The notes beneath the pieces are model-generated. The model had not been told where the DNA came from, did not search any database, and was given only the letters and a program-made list of their open reading frames with translations. A DNA stretch of 64,000 nt. It comes from DATKMK01 sp035541895 (lineage in GTDB: Bacteria; Desulfobacterota; Binatia; HRBIN30; JACQVA1). Shown here piece by piece: positions 8,462 through 16,800 of the stretch. The translations under genes and the position numbers were made by a program. Numbering within the stretch: position 1 is the stretch's first letter; each line of letters begins with the position of its first letter. Where the stretch lies: contig DATKMK010000020.1 of the NCBI GenBank assembly GCA_035541895.1, forward strand, positions 1-64,000, written 5' to 3'.

Positions 8462-8650
8462 TCAGGGACAATCCGACTCAGGACGGCGCTTGGCGAGGGC
8501 GCAGAAGTGCGGCCGCTCGTTCGTCACGCCGAGATTCGTCGGCGATTGGACAATGCGCGCATCGGTCTGGTATCCGAGCGTCGCAAAGAACGCCGCGATC
8601 CAATCGCGGTTATTGAGACTTTGAACGGCTTTCCGTCGAGCGTCCCGGTT
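8462..8650 (-). pseudogene. Short unidentified gene scrap
   Basis: Reading leftward, an open stretch encodes KAVQSLNNRDWIAAFF, LGYQTDARIVQSPTNLGV and then a stop at 8462. The ordered composition looks like real protein, possibly the N-terminal region of a large DNA-modifying enzyme, but this rests on memory of similar openings only. There is no start codon in frame. With the neighbouring scraps it suggests a decayed accessory region. Confidence 0.25.
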
Positions 8651-8726
8651 GGATCACCTCGCCGCCGCTCCTTCACGCGACCTGCATTAGCACCCCTCGG
8701 GCGGGCGGCGAGACCGTGGAGCGCCG

Positions 8727-8880
8727 TCAGGCGAGATCCTCTTCCAACCGGCGCGCGGCGACCGCCCGCACGCGACGAGCCAGCGGAAAGGTTTCCGCGC
8801 CCGCATGGACCACCGTGAGATCGGTCAGTCGAAGATCCTCAAGCGCCGCGCGCATCCACGGGCCAACAGGCCGCGGAGCG
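8727..8880 (-). pseudogene. C-terminal scrap of an AAA/DUF4143-type ATPase
   Basis: Leftward translation gives MRAALEDLRLTDLTVVHAG, ETFPLARRVRAVAARRLEED and a stop at 8727. This matches the last 40 or so residues of ATP-binding proteins with a C-terminal DUF4143 region (pattern: A-L-x-D-L-x-L-x2-L-x-V-V-H-x-G then F-P-L-A). Nothing of the ATPase domain itself is present. The 8651-8953 stretch holds no other gene I can support. Confidence 0.45.
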
Positions 8881-8953
8881 CGCGCAGATGTCGCACGCGG
8901 GCAATCACTACCGTGAAAATTCGGCGTACGCCACCGAATTTTCAATGATAGGC

Positions 8954-10105
8954 TTACCCCCAACTCGTCTGCACGTCACCCTTGCGCAGGCGGCCGGCGA
9001 TGACGATCTGCTGCACTTCGCTCGAGCCGTCGTAGACGCGCACGATCCGGGCGTCGCGCCAGATGCGCTCGACCATGTACTCGCCGCGGACGTAGCCGTT
9101 GCCGCCGTGGATCTGCACGGCGTCATCGACGGTCTGCCACAGCGCTTCGCCGGCGAACAGTTTCGCCGTCGACGACTCGCGAATAGCCGGCTGGCCGCGA
9201 TCGAGCAGCCACGCGCTGCGATACACGACCAGGCGCGCGGCTTCGGTGCGCGCGCTCATTTGCGCCAGACGAAACGCGATCGATTGATGCTCGGCGAGCG
9301 GCTTGCCGAACGTCTGCCGTTGCTCGGCATACTCGAGTGCCAATTCCATCGCCTTCTGACTCGCGCCGACGCAGCGACCGCTCAATGTCGTACGCCCTTC
9401 GGAGAGACAGCGCTTGGCGTACTCGAATCCTTCGCCTTCGTTACCGACGAGCGCATCGGCCGGAATGCGCGCGTCTTCGAACACGATCTCGGAGATGCGC
9501 GAGCCTTGATGGCCGAGCGTGTCGAAGACTTGCCCGATCTGCACGCCGGGCGTGTCGCGATCGACGAGGAATGCGGTGATGCCCTTGTGGGTGCGGGCGA
9601 AGACGAAGAAGTGGTGCGCGTGCGGCGCGTTGGTGATGAAGGTCTTGTGGCCGTTGATGATCCAACTGTCGCCCTTGCGCTCGGCGCGCGTCTGCAGGTT
9701 ACCAGCGTCGGACCCGGCACCGGGTTCGGTCAGCGCGAACGACCCCAACCACTCACCGGCCGCCATCTTCGGCAGGTAGTGCTGCTTCTGCCGCTCGCTG
9801 GCGAAGCGGATGATGCCGACGCAACCGATCCCGGTGTGCACGCTGATGTAGCTCGCCAGCCCCCACGGTCCGCGGCCGAGCATCTCGTGCACCAGGGTCT
9901 TCTGCACCACGTTGAGGCCGAGCCCGCCGTACTCGGCCGGGATGCTGAGACCGAACAACCCGAGTTGCCGCGCGCCGCCGAGCAGACTGGGCGGCAACAC
10001 GTCGGTCTTGTCGATCTCGCGCCAGCAGCCATTCGCTTGTTCCTCGACGAAGTCGCGAACGGATTGCTGGAGTGCCAGGTCATCGTCCGACAAGGTGAAA
10101 TCCAT
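8954..10105 (-). CDS. Acyl-CoA dehydrogenase with Asp at the usual catalytic Glu position
   Basis: 383 residues with full acyl-CoA dehydrogenase architecture. It has an N-terminal helical domain (DFTLSDDDLALQQSVRDF), the FAD-contact strand GSFALTEPGAGSDAGN (about 120-135) and INGHKTFITNA. The C-terminal helices include RQTFGKPLAEHQSIAFRLAQM and the IHGGNGYVRGEYMVERIWRDA loop. The catalytic base of most members lies in a YEGT-like motif near the C-terminus, but here it is YDGSSEVQ. The ATG at 10105 has AAGGA upstream. It diverges from the hydroxyacid dehydrogenase gene. Substrate chain length cannot be told. Confidence 0.9.
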   Translation of the reverse strand: MDFTLSDDDLALQQSVRDFVEEQANGCWREIDKTDVLPPSLLGGARQLGLFGLSIPAEYGGLGLNVVQKTLVHEMLGRGPWGLASYISVHTGIGCVGIIRFASERQKQHYLPKMAAGEWLGSFALTEPGAGSDAGNLQTRAERKGDSWIINGHKTFITNAPHAHHFFVFARTHKGITAFLVDRDTPGVQIGQVFDTLGHQGSRISEIVFEDARIPADALVGNEGEGFEYAKRCLSEGRTTLSGRCVGASQKAMELALEYAEQRQTFGKPLAEHQSIAFRLAQMSARTEAARLVVYRSAWLLDRGQPAIRESSTAKLFAGEALWQTVDDAVQIHGGNGYVRGEYMVERIWRDARIVRVYDGSSEVQQIVIAGRLRKGDVQTSWG

Positions 10106-10217
10106 CGTCAGGTTCCTTCCGCGGCGAGAGCAGTACACAAATCCGTCGGTGGCGCCAACCGCGACGACGATCACCTGCGCACTTGCTGCCTGCCGGTGAA
10201 TGCGCGAAACACCGCGC

Positions 10218-11174
10218 ATGAAGCTGGTCGTTCTCGACGGCTACACGCTCAACCCCGGCGACAATCCGTGGGACACCCTCGCCCAGCTCGCAGAGTTGAG
10301 GGTTTTCGATCGCACGCCCGCCGGCCAGATCATCGATCGCGCCCGCGACGCCGATATCGTGCTCACCAACAAGACGCCGCTGACCGCGGAAACGCTGGCG
10401 CAGTTGCCGCGGCTGCAATTCATCGCGGTGCTGGCGACCGGCTTCAACATCGTCGACGTCGCGGCCGCCCGGCAGCGCGGCATCCCGGTGTCGAACGTGC
10501 CCGAGTACGGCAGCGACTCGGTGGCGCAACACGTCTTCGCCCTGTTGCTCGAACTGGCCTCGCGCGTCGGAGAGCACGACGCCGCCGTACACGCGAGCGA
10601 ATGGGTGCGCGCAAGCGATTTCTGCTTTTGGAAGGCGCCACCGATCGAACTCGCTGGACTCACGATGGGCATCGTCGGCTTCGGCCGCATCGGCCGCCGC
10701 GTCGGTGAACTGGCGCACGCGTTCGGCATGTCCGTGATCGCTGCCGGCGGAACGCGGCGCGACGTACCCGGGTTCGCGCCGTTTGCGTGGCGCGACGTGC
10801 CTGAGCTGTTCGCGCAGGCCGATGTCGTCACGTTGCACTGTCCCCTCACCGCCGCCAACACGCACTTCGTGAATCGCGAGCGGCTCCGGCGCATGAAGCG
10901 CTCGGCGTTTTTCATCAACACTGCGCGCGGCGGACTGGTCGACGAGCATGCGCTCGCCGACACGTTGCGGGCGGGGGCGATTGCCGGCGCGGCCGTCGAC
11001 GTCGTATCCGTCGAGCCGATGCGCGCCGACAATCCACTGCTCGCCGCGCCGCGCTGTCTGATCACTCCACATATCGCGTGGGCAAGTCTGGCGGCGCGGC
11101 GACGCTTGATGGAGACGACCGTGGCCAACGTGGCGGCCTTCCTCGATGGCCGGCCGATCCACGTGGTGAATTGA
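10218..11174 (+). CDS. D-2-hydroxyacid dehydrogenase (glycerate dehydrogenase-like)
   Basis: 318 residues from the ATG at 10218, where MKLVVLDGYTLNPGDNPWD matches the family opening. An upstream in-frame ATG at 10200 is less likely. The NAD-binding GIVGFGRIGRRVGELA lies near residue 149. The catalytic triad is visible as Arg in NTARGGLVDE, Glu in VVSVEPM and His in TPHIAW. The closest match by eye is glycerate/hydroxypyruvate reductase (HprA type), which would interconvert hydroxypyruvate and D-glycerate. The glycerate 2-kinase at 59.7 kb would fit that pathway but is far away. Confidence 0.88.
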   Translation: MKLVVLDGYTLNPGDNPWDTLAQLAELRVFDRTPAGQIIDRARDADIVLTNKTPLTAETLAQLPRLQFIAVLATGFNIVDVAAARQRGIPVSNVPEYGSDSVAQHVFALLLELASRVGEHDAAVHASEWVRASDFCFWKAPPIELAGLTMGIVGFGRIGRRVGELAHAFGMSVIAAGGTRRDVPGFAPFAWRDVPELFAQADVVTLHCPLTAANTHFVNRERLRRMKRSAFFINTARGGLVDEHALADTLRAGAIAGAAVDVVSVEPMRADNPLLAAPRCLITPHIAWASLAARRRLMETTVANVAAFLDGRPIHVVN

Positions 11175-11182
11175 CGGGCTGC

Positions 11183-11260
11183 GCCGCGCCGAGTTGGCCC
11201 CCCATCCCGACCTTCCCCCGTCGCCAAAAGCGGCAACCAGAGAAGGAGTCTCGGCGCGGC
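11183..11260. terminator. Inverted repeat between convergent genes
   Basis: GCCGCGCCGAG (11183-11193) is perfectly matched by CTCGGCGCGGC (11250-11260) across a 56-base pyrimidine-rich centre. It sits between the 3' ends of the rightward hydroxyacid dehydrogenase and the leftward MBL gene. It could act as a two-way terminator or be a remnant of a dispersed repeat. No T-tract follows. Confidence 0.35.
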
Positions 11261-11278
11261 CTAGGTGCCTTTTCGAGT

Positions 11279-12205
11279 CTAGTGTGACACGCGCAGCTCG
11301 TGCATACCGGCGAACATCGCCGGCACGTCGATCGGCGCATCGAACGGCTCACCGCGGAATTCGCGGTAGGCACGCTCGACGTTGAACAGAATGCGTTCCG
11401 GCTCGGTCCACCCCGCGTAGGGGCCAAGGTCGATGCGCTTCGCGGCGTCGAGGGCGGACAGCCCAGCATCGAATCCGCGGCGCGACTCACTGCGCACGTA
11501 TTCGAGATATGCCTTCATCTCACGCGGGCCTTCGATGCCGCACAACGGGCCGTGCCCCGGAACGACGACGTCCGGCGCCAGCGCAACGATGTGGTCGAGC
11601 GCCGCGATCCATTTCGCGTACGTGCCCTCCCAACCGATCGGCGTACACAAGCGAAACAGAATGTCGCCGCAGAAGACTACACGCTGCGCCGGCAGATGAA
11701 CGATGACGTCGCCGGTCGTGTGCGCCGGCCCGACGTAGATCAGGCGCGCGGTGGTGCCGTTGAGATCGAGATCCAGGCGGTCGTCGATCAACCGCGTCGG
11801 CGGGGTGAGTTCGATGCCGCTGAAGTCCCACGCCGCCAGCGACTTGGCGAGCGCCGCGACCGCGGGATTGCTGCTGCCCGCGGCGTTCCGCAGCAGTTGC
11901 ATCGATTCAGGTCGTTCCTTCCCGAACGCTTCAGCGCAGCGGCGATGGCCGATGATTTCGGCGCCGCGAAACAATTGATTGCCCCAGCAGTGATCGCCGT
12001 TGTGGTGCGTGTTGACCAACCGTCGCGCGGGCTGCCTTGACACGCGTGCGTACTGTTCGATGAGTTGCCGCGTGTGCGGCAGATCCCAGAACGTGTCGAC
12101 CACCAAGCCGCCGTCGCGGTTGATCAGGCCGGAATTGCTCGTGCCGAGTCCGCGATCCTCTTGCAAACAGGCGTACACATCCTTCGCAATCTCTCGCAGC
12201 TCCAT
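11279..12205 (-). CDS. MBL-fold metallo-hydrolase
   Basis: 308 residues. The metal site is explicit: NTHHNGDHCWGN (HxHxDH type, about 81-92), a third His in GPAHTTGD, Asp in FCGDILF and His in PGHGP. The strand pattern is that of SoxH/glyoxalase-II-like single-domain MBL hydrolases. The start at 12205 (MELREIAKDVYACLQ) is chosen because the longer version begins at a TTG and has an atypical N-terminus. It follows the HAD-PlsC gene by 45 bases. Substrate unknown (thioesters or lactones are usual). Confidence 0.85.
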   Translation of the reverse strand: MELREIAKDVYACLQEDRGLGTSNSGLINRDGGLVVDTFWDLPHTRQLIEQYARVSRQPARRLVNTHHNGDHCWGNQLFRGAEIIGHRRCAEAFGKERPESMQLLRNAAGSSNPAVAALAKSLAAWDFSGIELTPPTRLIDDRLDLDLNGTTARLIYVGPAHTTGDVIVHLPAQRVVFCGDILFRLCTPIGWEGTYAKWIAALDHIVALAPDVVVPGHGPLCGIEGPREMKAYLEYVRSESRRGFDAGLSALDAAKRIDLGPYAGWTEPERILFNVERAYREFRGEPFDAPIDVPAMFAGMHELRVSH

Positions 12206-12249
12206 GCGGCGCCTATAGCCGAAGTCGCCGACCGGAGTCGAACGGGAAT

Positions 12250-13674
12250 TCAATCGAGCCCGAGCGTCTCGACGTACTGCCGGTGAATGTCCGCGATGCG
12301 CTGGTCAAGTTCTTCAGGCTTCCAATGCGTCGTCGCGATCGGCGGGCGAACGACCACTTCGATGGTCGCCGGCCGCACGACGACCGCGTGCTTGGGCAAC
12401 GCATCGAGCGCGTTGCGAAAGACGATCGGCACGATCGGCGCCCTGGCCGCCATCGCGAGGTGGAACGCGCCTTTCTTGAAAGGCCCGAGCCGGGGGGTCG
12501 GACTCCGTGTGCCCTCGGGTGCGATCGCGATCGACAAGCCTTGCCGCAACGCATCGATCGCCGGCTGCATGGCCTCGATCGCCTTCTCGCGATTGAAGCG
12601 GTCGATGAACACGGTGCCGGCGAGGGCGAACGCCGGACCGAAGATCGGATTGCGCCGCACTTCTTGTTTGGCGATGCCGACCATGTCGCGCCGCAAGAGT
12701 TTGCACAGCAACATCACGTCGACGCCGCTCTGGTGATTGAAGATGAACACCGCCGGCCGGTGCGACCACAGGTGGTGCTCGCCGCTGACCTGCAGGTCGA
12801 TGCCGGCCAGCGCGGTGCCGAGCTCGCCCCAGGTGGTGGTGGCGATGTTGACCGCGCGCCGCCAACCGCCGTCGAGCATCGCGGTCGGAAGTCCAAGTAG
12901 GAAGGATGGCACCAAACTACCCACCGCGAGCGAGGTGCGAACGACGTCGGCGACGCCGGGCGTGCCGCGGCTGGTGAAGCGGCGCGCCGGCCAGCCGCGC
13001 TGCGCCGCGATCGCCGCGAGGCGGCGGTTGGGATTGGTCGGCCGCGGATTGCCGACGATGTCGAGCAACGGAAGATCTTCGTCGCTGTCGGTGTAGAAGT
13101 AGCTCTTCGTCAAGCTGACGCGCTGCTGGCGTGCGAATGTGCGCGCCGCGTGCGCCTTGCCGTCGCCGTAGCAGGTGGGGCGGATCAGCTCGCCGGTGAA
13201 ACGGCCGTTGCGCACGTCGAGTCGCGTACACAGGACGTGCGGAATGCCGAGATCGCGCGCCAGCGGCTCGATCTGGTAACGCGTCGCCGCCGACACCACC
13301 GCGACCGTGTGGCCCCTGCGTGCGTGCGCCTGCACCAACGCGCGCGACTCGGGATAGATCGACGCGGCGAGGCGTTCGGTGAAGATGCGCTCGCCGAGCG
13401 CGACGAACTCGTCTTCGGTGTGGTCGCGCAGCAGATCGGTGGTTTCAGTGACGAAACCCGAGAAGCCGACGCGCCCGAGTTGAAACTGCGCGGTGGTGAT
13501 CGCGGCTTCGAGGAAGTCCCCGGGGCTGATGAGGCCGGTGCGCACACCGTCGCGCAAAAACTCGAACGCCGAAAAGCCGGCGATCAGGGTCTGGTCGACG
13601 TCGAAGAACGCGCCGATGCGCGCGCCCCCTGGGCCGTCATCGATCTCGCGCGTCAGCTCGGCATGCGCGCTCAT
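12250..13674 (-). CDS. HAD-IB phosphatase fused to a PlsC-type lysophosphatidate acyltransferase
   Basis: 474 residues in two domains. Residues about 18-220 form a HAD-IB hydrolase with the nucleophile motif FDVDQTL (DxDxT) and a C-terminal DSDEDLPLLD acid motif. Residues about 250-474 form a PlsC acyltransferase with NHQSGVDVMLL (HX4D), FIDRFN and APEGTRSPT. This fusion is known in actinobacteria and others. It pairs acylation of 1-acylglycerol 3-phosphate with a SerB-like phosphatase, perhaps giving diacylglycerol or acting on another phosphomonoester. It is chosen to start at 13674 (MSAHAELTREIDD), since the upstream extension is low-complexity. plsB lies about 5 kb away. Confidence 0.88.
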   Translation of the reverse strand: MSAHAELTREIDDGPGGARIGAFFDVDQTLIAGFSAFEFLRDGVRTGLISPGDFLEAAITTAQFQLGRVGFSGFVTETTDLLRDHTEDEFVALGERIFTERLAASIYPESRALVQAHARRGHTVAVVSAATRYQIEPLARDLGIPHVLCTRLDVRNGRFTGELIRPTCYGDGKAHAARTFARQQRVSLTKSYFYTDSDEDLPLLDIVGNPRPTNPNRRLAAIAAQRGWPARRFTSRGTPGVADVVRTSLAVGSLVPSFLLGLPTAMLDGGWRRAVNIATTTWGELGTALAGIDLQVSGEHHLWSHRPAVFIFNHQSGVDVMLLCKLLRRDMVGIAKQEVRRNPIFGPAFALAGTVFIDRFNREKAIEAMQPAIDALRQGLSIAIAPEGTRSPTPRLGPFKKGAFHLAMAARAPIVPIVFRNALDALPKHAVVVRPATIEVVVRPPIATTHWKPEELDQRIADIHRQYVETLGLD

Positions 13675-13741
13675 GCGGCGGAGATATTCCAGTCCGCGGG
13701 CTGAAGTCCAGCCGAGGCAGTGGAACCCGATCTCCGAGCAG

Positions 13742-13770
13742 GTGGCGCGCGCTCTCCGAGCGCGTTGGGG
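13742..13770. repeat. REP-like hairpin repeat, copy 1
   Basis: GTGG, then the hairpin CGCGCTC-TCC-GAGCGCG, then TTGGGGGG. The same layout (GTGG, a stem around the loop TCC, then TT and a run of G) recurs at 18243. It lies between the 3' end of the calcium-repeat gene and the HAD-PlsC start. Confidence 0.45.
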
Positions 13771-13798
13771 GGATGGGGGTGGGTGCCTTGCAAATTTC

Positions 13799-13867
13799 GG
13801 CGCGCGCCCCCGGCGGGCGCGCGCCGTCGCAACACGCACCGAGGCCGCGCGAGATGCGCGGCCTCGG
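13799..13867. terminator. Two perfect GC-rich hairpins after the calcium-repeat gene
   Basis: Hairpin A pairs GGCGCGCGCC (13799-13808) with the same 10 bases at 13816-13825. Hairpin B pairs CCGAGGCCGCGC (13839-13850) with GCGCGGCCTCGG (13856-13867) around a 5-base loop. Both lie just past the stop of the leftward gene that ends at 13895, and ahead of the HAD-PlsC start. A terminator role fits. No T-run is present, so the mode would not be classical intrinsic termination. Confidence 0.55.
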
Positions 13868-13894
13868 ACGCAGGCAGGTGAGGTTGAGCCGTCG

Positions 13895-16800
13895 TTAGGG
13901 ATGCAGCGGCTCGAAGAACGAGGTGAAGCGGTCAGCGGCGGTCCCGGTCAGGCACGCAACGCAGTCGGTAAAATCGTTGCCCGTGCCGCTTTGGGTGAGT
14001 GGCGACAGCGGGATGCTGGCGCACTGTCCGAACGGGTCGGCGCACAGGCCGGTGAATCCCAGCGGTGCCGGATCGAGGTACGTGTCGTCGCCGGTTCCCT
14101 TGACTTTGTCCGGGCCGGCACTGATCCGGCAGGCATTCTGGATCGCCGTCGTGGTCTTGGCGGCTTGCTTGTCGAGCTTCGCCTGCGTGGCATTGATCGC
14201 GTTGACGTTGTCGTACTTCGGGCAGCAATCCGCCGCGACCATGCACGGCGGGTCGGCGGGTACCGTGATCGGCGCCTTCGTCAACGCATCGACAATGCAC
14301 TGCCCGCTGTGACAGGCGATCTTTCCGTCGGCCACTTTATCGAGACAGCTTTGCCGCAGCGCCAAGTCCTGGTCCTCCGCCGCCCGCGCATTTGAACCGA
14401 TTCCTTTCTCGCAGCTCACTTGTGCCTTGGTGCTGCCGGCCAACGGATAGAGCGGCATGGCGCTCTTCATGCTGAAGGCCTCGGCCGCGCATTGCACACA
14501 GGTGAGCAGATCGTCACCGGTGCCATGGGTGTTGAACAGCACCGTCGTCGACACCGTCCCGCAGTCGCCACCAACGTCGAGACAGGTGCCCTCGAACCCA
14601 AGCGTCGATGGGCTGAGATAGGTGTCGTCGGTCGTTCCCTTGGTCTTGTCGGCTCCCGAGTTAATCGAGCAGGCGTTCTTGATAGACTTGATAGCATTCG
14701 CCGCCTTGGTGCTGAGCTTGGTGGCCGTAGTTTTGGACGAATTGGTGTCGTCCCAGTCCGGGCAGCAGTCGGTGCCGACCGTGCAACTAGACGCGGCCAC
14801 GATCGTCGGGGTCGCGCTGGTCGGATTGAGCACGCACTGGTTGCTCTGGCAGGCGAGCTTGCCGCCGGCGACGCGGTCGAGGCAGGCTTGCCAGAGATTG
14901 AGGTCGTTGGTGGCCAGCCCACGGCTCTGGTTGGCAATCGTGTGCAGGCAGTTGTGGCCTTTGCCATCGAGTTGACAGGTCGGGCTACAGCCGTCGCCGG
15001 CGGTGTGGTTGCCGTCGTCGCATTGTTCGACCCCGCGGTAGACCACGCCGTCGCCGCAGGTGTTGGGCGTACAGTCGTTCTTGCACCCGTCGTGATTGTT
15101 CCGGTTGCCGTCGTCGCACTGCTCGCCGCAACTGGCTTGCAGCACGCCGTCACCGCAGGACGAACTGCCGACGCAGGTGCCGGCTTGGCAGGTATCGTTG
15201 AGTGTGCAGGCGTTGCCGTCGGTGCACGGGGTGCCGGTCAGCGGTGCACAGGTTCCGTTGGCCGGCGCGCCAGCGGCGATGCTGCAGGCTTGGCAGTCGT
15301 TGGTCGCGCCGCCGCCGCACGCCGTGTTGCAGCAGACGCCATCGACGCAGAAACTGCTGGCGCACTGCGGGCTCGCGTTGCAGGCGTAGCTCGGCGGCGC
15401 CGGGCACGCGCTGCTGTAGATGCGGATCAAGCTGGTCTCTGTAGTCAGGGAGAAGTTTTGCGTTGCGAGCGAGGGCGAGCCGACTACGCCGTCGCTGGCG
15501 CTGATGGCCAGCGTGTAGCAGGCGTTCGGAGTCAAAGACGAGAGATCGAGCGTGCAGGGCAAGTCGCCGCTCCACGCTTGGCTGATTGACGCAGTGCCCA
15601 CGTTTGGTGTTGTCGCCTGACTGTTGACCGCACCGTTGGTGTATCCCGACGCGCACAAATCCGGGTTGCCGTAGCTGTTGCCGCCGTTCTGATCGAAAAT
15701 ACCGACCTGCTGCGGCGAGCCGCCGATCGTGATCGTCGCATACGCCCACGCGATGTACGTCGCGCCCGTGCCGGCTTTCCTCACGCCGAGTTGGTTCACG
15801 CCCGGCACAAGCAGTGGCAATGCCGTGCCCAGTGGCACCGTGTAGGTACCGATCATCGGAGGCTGGCACGTGCACGAGGCGCCGCTCGGATCAGGCGCAA
15901 CGGTCGCCACGGTGGTCCCGTTGATGGTTAGCTCGAACGTATCTTGCGATGCACCGCACGAAGTCGCCAGCCACGCGTAGGTGAGATCGCCCACCAGACT
16001 GGTGCAATCACCGATGACCAGCATGCCGGTCAGCCCCAGCGCAGTCGGGCTCGATACGGTGGCGTTGAGTTCCAGGGTCGGTCCGCCGTCTTGGCCTATG
16101 CTTGAGATGACAACCTGCGGGCTGCAGGCATCGCCGACACCGTCGTGGTTGCCGTCTTCCTGACCGGGATTCGCAATCGCCGGGCAGTTGTCCGCGAGAT
16201 CGCAGAAACCATCGCCGTCGGAGTCGACGGTGCCGGGTCCGACACACGCGTCACATGCATCGCCAATACCGTCGCCATCGCTGTCTTGCTGTTCGGGGTT
16301 GGCAATCGCCGGGCAGTTGTCGCAAGCGTCGGGGATACCGTCGCCATCTGTATCCGGCTGACACGCGTCGCCGATACCACTGTAGCAGGTATCGGTCTGC
16401 GTCGGGTTCGGCACTGCCGGGCAGTTGTCGCAAGCGTCGGGAATGCCGTCGCCGTCCGTGTCCGGCGAGCACGCATCGCCGTGGCCCGTGTAGCAAGTGT
16501 CGGCTTGCGTGGGGTTCGGCACTGCCGGGCAGTTGTCGCAGGCGTCGGGGATACCGTCGCCGTCCGCATCCGGCTGACACGCGTCGCCAACGCCACTGTG
16601 GCAAGTATCGGCTTGCGTGGGGTTCGGCACCGCCGGGCAGTTGTCCGCGAGATCGCAGATCCCATCGCCATCGGAGTCAGCGGCGCCGCGTCCGACGCAC
16701 GCATCGCACGCGTCGCCAATCCCGTCGCCGTCGCTGTCTTCTTGCCCCGGATTCGAAACGGTCGGGCAGTTGTCGACCGCGTCGCAGATTCCGTCGCCGT

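Noticed and set aside
8888..10708. A 606-residue open frame on the + strand opposite the acyl-CoA dehydrogenase
   Set aside because: The minus-strand enzyme is unmistakable and the + frame has low-complexity Arg/Ala composition.
12221..12250. A T-arm-like sequence (GTTCGACTCC on the - strand) suggesting a tRNA end
   Set aside because: The upstream bases that would form the rest of a tRNA are the conserved C-terminal coding region of the PlsC fusion, and no acceptor or anticodon stem can be drawn.
13740..13839. The N-terminal extension of the HAD-PlsC gene back to 13839
   Set aside because: It runs through the hairpins and the REP-like repeat and is Arg/Pro-rich, whereas the domain begins cleanly after the ATG at 13674.
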